The position numbers and the translations under genes were made by a program. DNA of 64,000 nt from NCBI GenBank assembly GCA_965222745.1, contig CBDCUW010000003.1, positions 62,001-126,000 of the forward strand, written 5' to 3'. The notes below the pieces were generated by a model. That model was not told the DNA's origin, searched no databases, and saw nothing but the letters and a program-made list of their open reading frames with translations. This document shows positions 55,783 to 64,000 of the stretch, piece after piece. The stretch comes from CBDCUW01 sp965222745 (GTDB lineage Bacteria; Planctomycetota; Planctomycetia; Pirellulales; Pirellulaceae). Positions within the stretch are counted from its first letter, which is position 1; each line of letters opens with the position of its first letter.

Positions 55783-57087
55783 CTAACCCGGTCCTTTCAA
55801 AGACGCACAGACCAGTTCGTTGTCGTTCCGCACAAAAATGTGGCCGTCGGAAATCGCCGGGTGCGCCCAACTGACGCCGGGACGCCGGTTGAGCTGTTTG
55901 CGGGTCGGTGCGATCAGCTTGGTGCGGGAGAGTTCCTTGTATCCGTTGGGGTTCAAGTCGGCATAAATCAGGTGTCCCTGATCGTTGAGCATGATTTCGC
56001 GATCACCATGTCGGATGATGTGAATGGTCGCCCAGCGATTGCGAGGCACAGCGGTTTGATCTACCCAAAGCCGATCACCCGTTTTCATCTCCAGGCATCG
56101 CAGTTCGCCGTAACTGTCGACGCCGTAGATGTAGTCTCCTTTCAAAATCGGCGTGCTGATCATGCAGTGCAACGCGTCGGTGTTCCTTTCATCCACGCCC
56201 ACTCGACGCCACAGCTGTTTGGCGGCGGGACGATCGGGATCGATTTGAATCAACAACGATCCGTCATAAAAAGACGAAACAAACAACCGGTCGCCCTGGA
56301 CGACTGGCGTGGCGACACCGATCGGCATGTTTCGCGGCTCCATCGGAATCCGCCAGAAAATCTTGCCGGTTTTTGGTGCTAACCCGGTGACACTTTCGCC
56401 GGTCCAGCAAACCACCACGTCTTGATCTCCCTGGCGAATCAAGATCGGCGCACCGTACCCCGCCCGTTCGTCAATGGCCCGCCATTTTTCCTGTCCGCTT
56501 GTTACGTCAAACGCGACCACGCAAGCGCCGGCACGTCCAGCGACAACCTGAATCAGCAAATCATCGTAGACCAGGGGAGAGGCGGTGATTCCCCAGATCG
56601 GCATTCGCACTCGATATTCGTCAGCCAGATCGTGTTGCCACAAAACGTCGCCCGTCACCGCGTCAAAACATTTCAAGTGGCCCATCGCGCCGACCGAAAA
56701 GGCTTTGCCGTTGTCGATGGTGACCGAGGCGCGGGGACCGGCGCGGTAACCGACGGTGTAGGCCGACGGGTAAGTATGTTTCCAGATCTCCTCGCCCGTT
56801 TTGGCATCAAAGCAAAGAACGCGTTCCACTTCATCCGGCGAATCGCCGACACCGCGGTCCGTCACATAGACTCGTCCCTCGGCCACCGTCGGGCCGCTGT
56901 AACCGGAACCGATCTCCACCGTCCAGCGTCTTGGCAGCGCACCGCGCGGTAGCGATTCCAACAAACCGGTTTCGTTGAGTACGGCGTCGCGGTTTTTGCC
57001 CCGCCACTGTGGCCAGTCTTCGGCTGCCGCAGGCAACAACAGCGTCGCGGCGAAGAGTGCTGGAAGCAAAATTCTTGATACGTTCAC
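55783..57087 (-). CDS. Secreted PQQ-like beta-propeller protein
   Basis: 434 residues from a GTG at 57087 with GGAGA six to eight bases upstream, giving signal peptide VNVSRILLPALFAATLLLPAAA; an ATG at 57114 is the alternative. Blades show the W-docking pattern (DWPQWRGKNRDAVLNE, TGEEIWKHTYP, TGDVLWQHDLAD, SGQEKWRAID, TGKIFWRIPM, TGDRLWVDQT). It resembles the propeller at 25932 in layout but diverges in sequence. Function unknown. Its gene is directly downstream of the Gfo/Idh gene and probably co-transcribed. Confidence 0.8.
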   Translation of the reverse strand: MNVSRILLPALFAATLLLPAAAEDWPQWRGKNRDAVLNETGLLESLPRGALPRRWTVEIGSGYSGPTVAEGRVYVTDRGVGDSPDEVERVLCFDAKTGEEIWKHTYPSAYTVGYRAGPRASVTIDNGKAFSVGAMGHLKCFDAVTGDVLWQHDLADEYRVRMPIWGITASPLVYDDLLIQVVAGRAGACVVAFDVTSGQEKWRAIDERAGYGAPILIRQGDQDVVVCWTGESVTGLAPKTGKIFWRIPMEPRNMPIGVATPVVQGDRLFVSSFYDGSLLIQIDPDRPAAKQLWRRVGVDERNTDALHCMISTPILKGDYIYGVDSYGELRCLEMKTGDRLWVDQTAVPRNRWATIHIIRHGDREIMLNDQGHLIYADLNPNGYKELSRTKLIAPTRKQLNRRPGVSWAHPAISDGHIFVRNDNELVCASLKGPG

Positions 57088-57120
57088 GGGAATCTCCGAC
57101 GATCGGAATAACATTCTTGG

Positions 57121-58476
57121 TCAAGCCACGGATGGGTGCACGTAGGGTTTGCGGTAAGGCCGCTTCAAAGTCTTGGTCGCTTCCTGGTCGCCAACAATCG
57201 TGTGCGTTTGGGGATCGAATTCCAGCGTTCGCCCCAGTTTCATCGCCTGGTTGGCAAGGATACAGGAGGCGCTGCTGATGTGGCCCTGTTCGATATCGGC
57301 AATCGGTTGGTGCCGGCTGTCAATCGCGTCAAGAAAGTCGCGCATGTGACCGCGGATCGCCGAGGCGACGTGCAATTCCAAGTTCCAATCCTTCGCATCA
57401 GCAGTGTCGGTCGGATACTTTTCCTGTTCAATCAACGCTTCCCCGTGCAGCTTCTTTCCGCCGCCGCGAGGAATGAAATCGTATTTTTGCACACTCAGTT
57501 TAAGAGTCCCCTTGGTGCCGTAGATCACGCCTGCCCAAGGGTATTCGGGGTCCGGCGCAGAACCCCAACTGCGATGGGTCCAGACGACATCCAAGTCATC
57601 GAAATCAAACGTCGCCGTCTGAGTGTCGGTGATGTTCGCTTTCGAATCGTGATCGACCAAGATGCCGCCGGTGCTGGCGATTCGACGCGGCCACCCCAGA
57701 CCTAGCTGCCAACGAACCATGTCCAGCATGTGCACGCACATGTCGCCCACGATTCCGTTGCCATATTCCATGAACGCACGCCACGACCGCGGATGCACCA
57801 GTTCGTTGTAAGGACGCATCGGCGCCGGTCCGGTCCAGGCATCGTAATCCAGGTGGGCTGGCGGATCGCTGTCAGGCGGATTTTTGCGAGCTCGCATGTG
57901 GTAGTAACAACAGACCTCCGCGTGCGCGATCTCGCCCAACAAACCCGCCTCCACCACGCGTTGTTTCGCTTCGATCAAGTGAGGCGTGCTGCGACGCTGC
58001 GTCCCCACCTGCACGACTCGCCCGGTCCGCCGAGCCGCATCGAGCATCGCCTTGCTTTCCAATACGTCCACGCCGGTCGGTTTCTGAACGTAAACATCCG
58101 CCCCCGCTTCGACCGCCGCAATCATCGGCAGCGCATGCCAGTGATCGGGCGTGTCGACCAACACGATGTCCAGATCCTTCTCCGCCAGCATGTCCAGATA
58201 GTTTGCGTAAGTGCGTGGCCGCTGTTTCGATGGCTGACGAACGGCAAATAGGTCGGCCGCTTCGCCGAGCATCTGGGAATCAACATCGCAGAGCGAGACG
58301 ACTTCCACCGGCTCGATGTTCAACAGTTGCAGCAAGTCGCATTTTCCGTACCAGCCACAACCGATCAAACCGACTCGCCGCCGTTTGTTGTCGGCGGCCG
58401 CGTGAACGTGCGTGGGAAGCATTGCCACCGCCGATGCGGCGGCGCCACAGTTTCGTATGAATTTCCTGCGATCCAT
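57121..58476 (-). CDS. Tat-exported Gfo/Idh/MocA-family oxidoreductase
   Basis: 451 residues. MDRRKFIRNCGAAASAVAML is a twin-arginine signal. The Rossmann fold opens VGLIGCGWYGKCDLLQLL with the G-x-G-x-x-G-like loop, followed by VSLCDVD; VLVDTPDHWHALPMIAAVEAGADVYVQKPTG is the EKP-type block with glutamine in place of the usual glutamate (QKP). The C-terminal alpha/beta domain contains GDMCVHMLDMVRWQLGL. Members act on sugars or inositols with NAD(P). Export of such enzymes is typical for planctomycetes. Confidence 0.9.
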   Translation of the reverse strand: MDRRKFIRNCGAAASAVAMLPTHVHAAADNKRRRVGLIGCGWYGKCDLLQLLNIEPVEVVSLCDVDSQMLGEAADLFAVRQPSKQRPRTYANYLDMLAEKDLDIVLVDTPDHWHALPMIAAVEAGADVYVQKPTGVDVLESKAMLDAARRTGRVVQVGTQRRSTPHLIEAKQRVVEAGLLGEIAHAEVCCYYHMRARKNPPDSDPPAHLDYDAWTGPAPMRPYNELVHPRSWRAFMEYGNGIVGDMCVHMLDMVRWQLGLGWPRRIASTGGILVDHDSKANITDTQTATFDFDDLDVVWTHRSWGSAPDPEYPWAGVIYGTKGTLKLSVQKYDFIPRGGGKKLHGEALIEQEKYPTDTADAKDWNLELHVASAIRGHMRDFLDAIDSRHQPIADIEQGHISSASCILANQAMKLGRTLEFDPQTHTIVGDQEATKTLKRPYRKPYVHPSVA

Positions 58477-58627
58477 GTCGGTTTGCCCTTGCTTTGTCTT
58501 GGGACGATAGGAGATTGCGGCTTGTCGATCTTCCCGACCAGCCTAACCTAATTGGAACGCGCATTCACCGGGCCGCGGCGCCGCGGCCCATTGTGACGGC
58601 CCCTTCCACGATCGCGATGCAACCTGG

Positions 58628-59266
58628 ATGAACACGCCAACGCATATCATGCTTTCGATCGCGATGCTAAGCCGATCGGGTGAGCCAGAGAAAGCGAACC
58701 AATCGGGCTCGGAGGAAAGCCTGCCGCCGCCGGAAGATTCGCAGCCGACCTACTTGATGCCCGCCGTCGTGGGAGCACTGTTGCCGGATGCTCCGATGTT
58801 TGTTTTTTACGCCGTGGAAAAGCTGGCCATCGGCAGCAGCGAAAAAGAGATCTGGAGCACACGCTATTTTCTCGACGCGTGGCAAGATTTCTTCGATCTG
58901 TTCAACAGCCTGCCGATCGTCCTTGCCTGCTTGTGGATCTGCTGGCGAAGCGGTCGCGTTGGCTGGAGTATTCTTTTCGCTTCGATGTTGCTTCACATCG
59001 TCGCCGACTTGCCGCTGCATCACGACGACGGACATCGTCATTTTTGGCCGCTGTCCGAATGGCGATTTGAAAGTCCCGTCTCGTACTGGGATCCCAAACA
59101 CCACGGAATCTACGCAGCCGGTGTGGAGTTGGCGTTATTCGTCGGCTGCTACATCCACTCGATTGTCAAGCACAAACGGTTAGCCGTCCGAGCCGGGCTC
59201 AGCCTCCTTGCCGCCATCCACATCGGCCTGATGACGTTGATGTTTGTGTTCTGGTCATCGCTTTAG
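58628..59266 (+). CDS. YdjM/DUF457-like membrane-bound hydrolase-fold protein
   Basis: 212 residues. MNTPTHIMLSIAMLSRS carries the early His of the family, AVVGALLPDAPMFVFY the conserved 'GaLlPD.p', and LLHIVADLPLHHDDGHRHFWPLS the His-rich core. Four or five membrane helices are evident. The family (LexA-binding, inner-membrane-associated putative metal-dependent hydrolases) is poorly characterised. Confidence 0.75.
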   Translation: MNTPTHIMLSIAMLSRSGEPEKANQSGSEESLPPPEDSQPTYLMPAVVGALLPDAPMFVFYAVEKLAIGSSEKEIWSTRYFLDAWQDFFDLFNSLPIVLACLWICWRSGRVGWSILFASMLLHIVADLPLHHDDGHRHFWPLSEWRFESPVSYWDPKHHGIYAAGVELALFVGCYIHSIVKHKRLAVRAGLSLLAAIHIGLMTLMFVFWSSL

Positions 59267-59287
59267 AGCGTGTCTCCAAATTCCATG

Positions 59288-59351
59288 GTAGGCCGACTTG
59301 TCCCCAAGTCGGCGATTCTGTACTTGCCGACTTGGGGACAAATCGGCCTAC
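59288..59351. repeat. Family-A inverted repeat pair
   Basis: GTAGGCCGACTTGTCCCCAA, then GATTCTGTACTTGCCGACTT and GGGGACAAATCGGCCTAC, between convergent genes. The closest match to the consensus of the family. Confidence 0.85.
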
Positions 59352-59425
59352 AAAGAACTGCCGCGGGAGATCGCCGGGATAGCAAGGCGGCTCGTTGCGT
59401 ACCATCAGGGGGAAGAAGATACTGA

Positions 59426-61300
59426 CTACGGTTCGACTTCCTTGTCCTTGTCATCGCCAGTGGCAGGCGAATCGTCATCATCGCTGGTAGGGGAATCGTT
59501 TTCTACCGGCTGCGAGTCTTCATCGCCCTTGTCGTCGGAGGGAGCGCTGTCGTCTGAATCTGCCGTGTCGTCTGATTCCTCTTTGTTGCCCTCCTGCGAA
59601 TCGGTTTCGTCCGATTCCTTTTCCCCTTCTTCCTCTTTCGACTGCTCCTGCTTTTCAGCCTCGGCCGCCTCTTGTTCTCGGCGCTGTTCTTCGGCTTCCA
59701 GTTCCTTGCGTCGTTCTTCGGCAGCCTGTTCCATCGACTCGCGGATCTGGACGTACGACCTGGAACCGGCGTGGCCGGCTTCGTTCATCGTCATCACGAA
59801 GGTTTCCAGCGGAAAGTTTTCCGGGAATTCCTGCGAATCGATGGCGATCATGTAACGCCGAATCGATTCGTAAAGGTCGTCTGCCGAATCGTCGATGGTC
59901 AGGATGGGGTAATCATCAAAGATCTCGGCCCAAACAGCGAACGCCTGTTCGTAGAGTTCGATCTCTCGATCCAAATCGGCTTTTTCGTTCGCCTGTTCCG
60001 CTTCAAAGATCAGTCGTCTGGCCCGGACCGTTCGTTCTTCTTGCTCGGCTTGGGCCAGCGTTTTCCAATACGGATAGTTGATTTGGTTGCGGTATCCGTC
60101 GGTTTTCCGGCCCCGTTCGTCCAGATCGACAATTTCCGCGGCGATGCTGATCGCCCGTAGCCGTACTTTGGGGTCGGAGTCCTTGGCCACGTCAGAGAGG
60201 TTGGGCATGATCTGAGACTCGATCATTGGCAAGACAGCTAAGTCATTTTCGCTGCGTTGGTCTTCCGGTTTTTCGATCACCGTCTTCAGGTCAGCCGGCA
60301 AATCGTCGATCATCTTTTGACGCGCCCGCGTGTAAGCTTCTCCGGTCACCTCTTTGAATTCCTCGAACCGTTCATGCCGCTGGCGCAGCAGTTCGTCGAT
60401 CCGGCCGAGTTTGATTGTGAAGGGCGAGGTGGTGGGAATTGCGCGGTCGCCGAACGCGGCCCAGTCTTCGGCCGCCATCTGCCATCGAGTTTGCGCGCGG
60501 TCGTCAAGAATGCCTTCTTTTTCGATCGCTTCGGCGTGCTTGATCCGCCACTTGGGTCCCGTTTCGTAGTAGTTCAGCGGAGTTTGCCGGCGAATTTTGA
60601 CGCCTGTATCGACCAGGTCGTAACCCTTGTACAACCACAACCGGCCGACCAGCCAGTTATCGGGTTTGCCGAGCGGTCCTCGGGCTTCGGGGCTATCGAC
60701 TGCAATGTCCTCGTCCATCAGCGCTTCATGCAACACCTTGTCATCGGCGAAAAGTCGTCGGAATTGTTTCCTTTCATCCGACATCCCCATCTTCTGCCCG
60801 TAAAACCATCCGGTGTACCAAATCAAACGCGTTGCATTGTGATTTTGACGGACACCACGCTGCAGAAACTCCGTTCCCTCGCGGACCATCTCGTACCGTT
60901 GCCGGTAGTCATCGAATTCTGTCGAGACGTTGAAGGCGAGATTATGTGCCTGGAATTCCCAAACCTTGTCCGAGTGGGGTTGCAGCAGGGTAATGTTGTT
61001 GACGGCTGCTTTGAGGCGATCCCATTCGTGAGTGACGCGATACTCGTGTGCTTTGTTCCACAGCAGCGTTGCCGCCACGCCGCGCAGGCCCAACGAAGCA
61101 AGCTTCATGGTCTGACTGGCGGGACTGATTTCTCCCAAGTCACTTTCGGCGATGTTGAAATCATCGCGCATTTTTGTCAGCAAACCACCGGCATCCGATC
61201 CGCCTCCGGCCGGTTGGCCCAGCAGATAAAGCGGCAACAGCATGAGCACCAGAACGGACAGGTAGATCAGTTTGCGGCCCAGAACAGATGTACGATTCAT
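59426..61300 (-). CDS. Membrane-anchored helical protein with acidic C-terminal tail
   Basis: 624 residues from the ATG at 61300, which overlaps the permease stop by four bases; the longer frame from 61357 is antisense-like. One N-terminal membrane helix (KLIYLSVLVLMLLPLYLLG) precedes a large helical domain (LWNKAHEYRVTHEWDRLKAA, FLQRGVRQNHNATRLIWYTG) with TPR-like spacing. The last 90 residues are extremely acidic (Asp/Glu/Ser-rich, such as DDTADSDDSAPSDDKGDED). It is translationally coupled to an ABC-2 transporter and is probably its accessory or substrate-handling subunit. Family not named. Confidence 0.75.
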   Translation of the reverse strand: MNRTSVLGRKLIYLSVLVLMLLPLYLLGQPAGGGSDAGGLLTKMRDDFNIAESDLGEISPASQTMKLASLGLRGVAATLLWNKAHEYRVTHEWDRLKAAVNNITLLQPHSDKVWEFQAHNLAFNVSTEFDDYRQRYEMVREGTEFLQRGVRQNHNATRLIWYTGWFYGQKMGMSDERKQFRRLFADDKVLHEALMDEDIAVDSPEARGPLGKPDNWLVGRLWLYKGYDLVDTGVKIRRQTPLNYYETGPKWRIKHAEAIEKEGILDDRAQTRWQMAAEDWAAFGDRAIPTTSPFTIKLGRIDELLRQRHERFEEFKEVTGEAYTRARQKMIDDLPADLKTVIEKPEDQRSENDLAVLPMIESQIMPNLSDVAKDSDPKVRLRAISIAAEIVDLDERGRKTDGYRNQINYPYWKTLAQAEQEERTVRARRLIFEAEQANEKADLDREIELYEQAFAVWAEIFDDYPILTIDDSADDLYESIRRYMIAIDSQEFPENFPLETFVMTMNEAGHAGSRSYVQIRESMEQAAEERRKELEAEEQRREQEAAEAEKQEQSKEEEGEKESDETDSQEGNKEESDDTADSDDSAPSDDKGDEDSQPVENDSPTSDDDDSPATGDDKDKEVEP

Positions 61301-63228
61301 GCCGCGATCTCGCGCGATTTGAGGAAGAAATAACTGACCACAAAAGCCAGGATACAATAGCCCAGCGTGGCGGCGGCATGCCGCAACAACAGGGCGCCGA
61401 AGATATCAAAACCGCTGGCCGCGTACTCCGCCGTGCTCACCATCTTGGGCAGGTTGGGCAGTGCCGTCGCGATGGCGTCCAGCGAATAAACGATACCGGC
61501 ATCGATCTTCTTGATCACGTTGCTGGCCAGCTTGTCCACATCCAGCTCGGTGGTCATGGCGTCCTGTTTCAGCAACCGAACGGTCGCTTCGATCGGTCCG
61601 CCGCCGCGGTTGATGTTGGAATCGATGTAGTGCCGAGTGTCATAAATCTGTTCGGCAGAAAACCCTAGCAGCACACAAACGAACGTTGCGACCATGGCGA
61701 CTGGACCGCTCAAGAACGTGCTGAACATCACACCAAAGGCGATCACCATCGTCATCTGTAGCCAGATCGAGATGTAAGCCTTGGCGAGATTCCATTCAAA
61801 GGAGTTCTCGGTGGGTCGGAGGTAAACGCCGCTTCGCGTGACGCCGAGATATTGGCTGCGGTCCAGGCAGCGAATGACCACCTTCATCTGGCCGTTTTCG
61901 TCGACGATATCCTCGAATACGTTCAGGTCGCGCGTCACGTCGCCTTCGGACCCTTTGATGATCAGCGGCAATTCCAGCTCGCTGACCTGGTACTCGTCGA
62001 TTTCGAATTCGAAAGGAATCGTTTCGATGGACAATTCGGGATGTTTCAAGGTCACCGAACCGCGAATTCCCGATTCGATATCGCCCTTCCAAGAACGATA
62101 AGCACGAAGGGAAAGGTCGATGGGGATGAAATCGGGATAGCGGTCAGGAGTGACGTTGGCGAAAGTGAACTCCACCATCCCCAGCGTGCCCCCTTCGACG
62201 TATCCATGTTCGATCCGTCGCTTGCCCTTGGTCACGCCCAATAGCCGAGACATCCCGGCGCTTCCGTAACCTTCGTCCAGGCGTTCGGCCCCGACGTCGA
62301 TGCCAGCATCCTTGGGATTGCCGGCGCGGTCGTAAAACTGGATCTCTCCGTAGGAGGGAACGCGGGCGCGGAAGGCGCCGGTGGGCGGACCGATTTCGAA
62401 TTCGCCGTCGTCAAAACGGCTGACGACATGTTGGTGGCCGCGGACCATGTTGGTCAGGCCGACCGCAACCACTTCGCGATTGGGATCGGGCTGGACGAAA
62501 TCTTCAGGAGGCGGAAGCAGGGTGAAAGTATGTTTGTGGGCTCGCACGTAGTCGGTTTCACCCTCAAACTGACCCGGCTTGGTCTCCACCACCTCGCTGA
62601 CTTCCAAGTGCGTATGCCGAATGCCGCGGGTGGCGAACAGGTAGCTGGCCAATCCCATCGGAATCAGCATCATCGTTCCCACGCCCACGAAACCGATCAT
62701 CCGACCCAACACGATCTCCGTGGGCCGAACCGGTTTGGTGACGATCGTGTAGATCGTTTTACTCTTGATGTCGGCCGGCAACGAAAACGCGCTGATGAAC
62801 AGCGCCAGCGCCAGAATCAGGTAATTGGTCGCCGTCAGCACAAAACTGATGTAAAGCCGCGCTGGATCGTCGCTTTCGGGGTTCAGGAACCAGCCTGCAA
62901 GCAGCAGGCCGACCACAAACAGGCCGACCACAAACAGTACCTTGCGCCGAATCGCCTCCTTGAACGCCAGGCGGGCCAGCGCGAAAATCCGTCGCAGCGA
63001 AGTTCCTGGCAGATCGAAGCGAATCAGTTCGCGAATCACCCGGGCGACCGCATAAAATCCCTCGACCGGTCCATACCTGGCCGCCGAAACGATGTAGCCA
63101 GCGATCAGGCCCAGCACGATGGCCAAAATGAACAGCACGATCCCCTGCAACAGCGCGCTTTCTAGAAACGCGTTGGGGCGGAGCAACCATTCGTAGAAGG
63201 ACCAGAAGTCTTCCGGTTGGAGTGTCAT
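61297..63228 (-). CDS. ABC-2 type transporter permease
   Basis: 643 residues. Predicted membrane segments include LLQGIVLFILAIVLGLIAGY, VLFVVGLFVVGLLLAGWFL, LYISFVLTATNYLILALALF, a helix after EIVLGRMIGFVGVG, and FGVMFSTFLSGPVAMVATFV plus a last helix near residue 625. A large extracytoplasmic domain (about residues 210-470) lies between helices 4 and 5. LKSREIAA ends the protein. This is the usual GldG/NatB-like arrangement, paired with the ATPase gene that overlaps it by four bases. Confidence 0.85.
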   Translation of the reverse strand: MTLQPEDFWSFYEWLLRPNAFLESALLQGIVLFILAIVLGLIAGYIVSAARYGPVEGFYAVARVIRELIRFDLPGTSLRRIFALARLAFKEAIRRKVLFVVGLFVVGLLLAGWFLNPESDDPARLYISFVLTATNYLILALALFISAFSLPADIKSKTIYTIVTKPVRPTEIVLGRMIGFVGVGTMMLIPMGLASYLFATRGIRHTHLEVSEVVETKPGQFEGETDYVRAHKHTFTLLPPPEDFVQPDPNREVVAVGLTNMVRGHQHVVSRFDDGEFEIGPPTGAFRARVPSYGEIQFYDRAGNPKDAGIDVGAERLDEGYGSAGMSRLLGVTKGKRRIEHGYVEGGTLGMVEFTFANVTPDRYPDFIPIDLSLRAYRSWKGDIESGIRGSVTLKHPELSIETIPFEFEIDEYQVSELELPLIIKGSEGDVTRDLNVFEDIVDENGQMKVVIRCLDRSQYLGVTRSGVYLRPTENSFEWNLAKAYISIWLQMTMVIAFGVMFSTFLSGPVAMVATFVCVLLGFSAEQIYDTRHYIDSNINRGGGPIEATVRLLKQDAMTTELDVDKLASNVIKKIDAGIVYSLDAIATALPNLPKMVSTAEYAASGFDIFGALLLRHAAATLGYCILAFVVSYFFLKSREIAA

Positions 63229-64000
63229 TGACCGGCATCTCCTCGATCATCCTCGGCTCCGTCCAGAGCGTCCGATACGCCTCCGGTTGCCGAAACGCGG
63301 CGCGCTCCGGGCCTGGCTTCGCTCTCGCGAACGATGTTCAGGAACAGGTCTTCCATCGTCGCGGTGGGGTTGTCGATCGACTTCAGGTCGCCACCGTGAC
63401 GCTTGATCACTTCGGCGATCTCCGCCTTTGCCTCATCAGATAAACCACTGGCGTGGACCTCGGTGACATCCTGAACCTTCAGCAGGTCGGTCACTCGGCC
63501 AAGCTCTTTCAGTTCACCCTGATGAAGGATGGCGACGCGATCACAAACGTCCTGGACGTCTGCCAGTTGGTGGCTGCACAGCAAGATGGTCTTGCCTTGA
63601 TTGCGAAGGGCCAAAATCAGGTCCTTCATTTCTCGCGTGCCGATCGGGTCCAGTCCGGTGGTCGGTTCGTCCAGCAAGATCAAATCGGGATTGTTGATCA
63701 GTGCTTGAGCCAGACCGACGCGGCGGGTCATCCCTTTACTGTATTCTCGCAGTTGGCGGTGCTTGGCCGCTTTCAGGCCGACCAGTTCGATCAGCTCGGC
63801 AACGCGACGTTTTCGATCGGCCCCCGACATGTCAAACAGCCGCCCGTAAAAATCGAGCGTCTCTTCGGCGGTCAGAAACTTGTACAAGTACGACTCTTCG
63901 GGCAAATACCCGATCCGTTCGTTCTTGTTCGTCTCGCTCGCGTCCTGGTCAAACACAAGAACTCGACCGCTGGTGGGAAACAGCAGTCCCAGGATCAGCT
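63225..64000 (-). CDS. ABC transporter ATP-binding protein (N-terminus off window)
   Basis: The frame remains open to the window edge, reading LILGLLFPTSGRVLVFDQD upstream of any ATG, so the Walker A part is cut off. Present are the Q-loop region IGYLPEESYLYKFLTAEETL, the signature YSKGMTRRVGLAQALINNPD (SKGM-type in place of LSGGQ), Walker B LILLDEPTTGLDP and the switch His in LLCSHQLADVQDVCD. The C-terminal extension ends GGVSDALDGAEDDRGDAGQ. It drives the adjacent ABC-2 permease. Confidence 0.93.
   Translation of the reverse strand, partial: LILGLLFPTSGRVLVFDQDASETNKNERIGYLPEESYLYKFLTAEETLDFYGRLFDMSGADRKRRVAELIELVGLKAAKHRQLREYSKGMTRRVGLAQALINNPDLILLDEPTTGLDPIGTREMKDLILALRNQGKTILLCSHQLADVQDVCDRVAILHQGELKELGRVTDLLKVQDVTEVHASGLSDEAKAEIAEVIKRHGGDLKSIDNPTATMEDLFLNIVRESEARPGARRVSATGGVSDALDGAEDDRGDAGQ

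Overview
The window looks like chromosome from a planctomycete of the Pirellulaceae/Rhodopirellula type. The clues are an N-terminal 'LEGRQMLAAD' export motif of the planctomycete extracellular class, two secreted sulfatases, PQQ-type beta-propellers, a Tat-exported Gfo/Idh oxidoreductase, a DUF58/MoxR/BatA-like cluster, KDO transferase, and abundant short palindromic intergenic repeats built around 'GTAGGCCGACTTGTCCC'. No rRNA, intact tRNA or CRISPR array was recognised.

Layout. 1-2112: truncated surface protein and a methyltransferase. 2184-4619 (minus): five tightly packed pseudopilin-like genes. 4732-7489: astD-astB of arginine succinyltransferase catabolism. 7677-10771 (minus): a sulfatase overlapping a BNR_4 propeller protein. 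11285-13319: a group II intron with its maturase. 13608-23326: an accessory island (below). 23862-24323: an odd Hcp-like protein. 24401-27215 (minus): sulfatase and PQQ propeller. 27262-27885: an IS200-like insertion sequence. 28233-35405: sulfite oxidase, thrS, small conserved genes. 35409-42082 (minus): vWA, BatA-like, DUF58 and MoxR genes, divergent from a prenyltransferase-fold/DUF4159-like gene. 44657-52693: fasciclin, Gly-rich coiled-coil protein, waaA, secA. 52694-59266: CHAT-like protein, PQQ propeller, oxidoreductase, YdjM-like membrane protein. 59426-64000 (minus): an ABC-2 exporter with an associated membrane-anchored protein, running off the right edge.

The main discovery is at 13608-23326: a diversity-generating retroelement (DGR) wired into an NTP-dependent conflict (defence-like) operon. 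The order is Trypco1 domain, trypsin-TIR fusion, MoxR AAA+ ATPase, a 1185-residue vWA-like protein with two formylglycine-generating-enzyme (FGE/C-type-lectin) domains, an HRDC accessory protein, a DGR reverse transcriptase, the template repeat (TR), a terminator, then a third FGE protein. Three variable repeats (VR1-VR3) end the three FGE domains. Over a 114-nt alignment to the TR I count 37 substitutions (15, 9 and 13), every one at a template adenine. Two VRs lie in one polypeptide, one of them internal. The diversified stretch coincides with the position of the catalytic cysteine pair of true FGEs, so the domains look like binding receptors rather than enzymes. By inference, diversified FGE sensors signal through the AAA+ ATPase to a protease/NADase-type effector.

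Start codons were chosen from signal peptides, ribosome-binding sites and gene overlaps. Where these are ambiguous, the entry says so.
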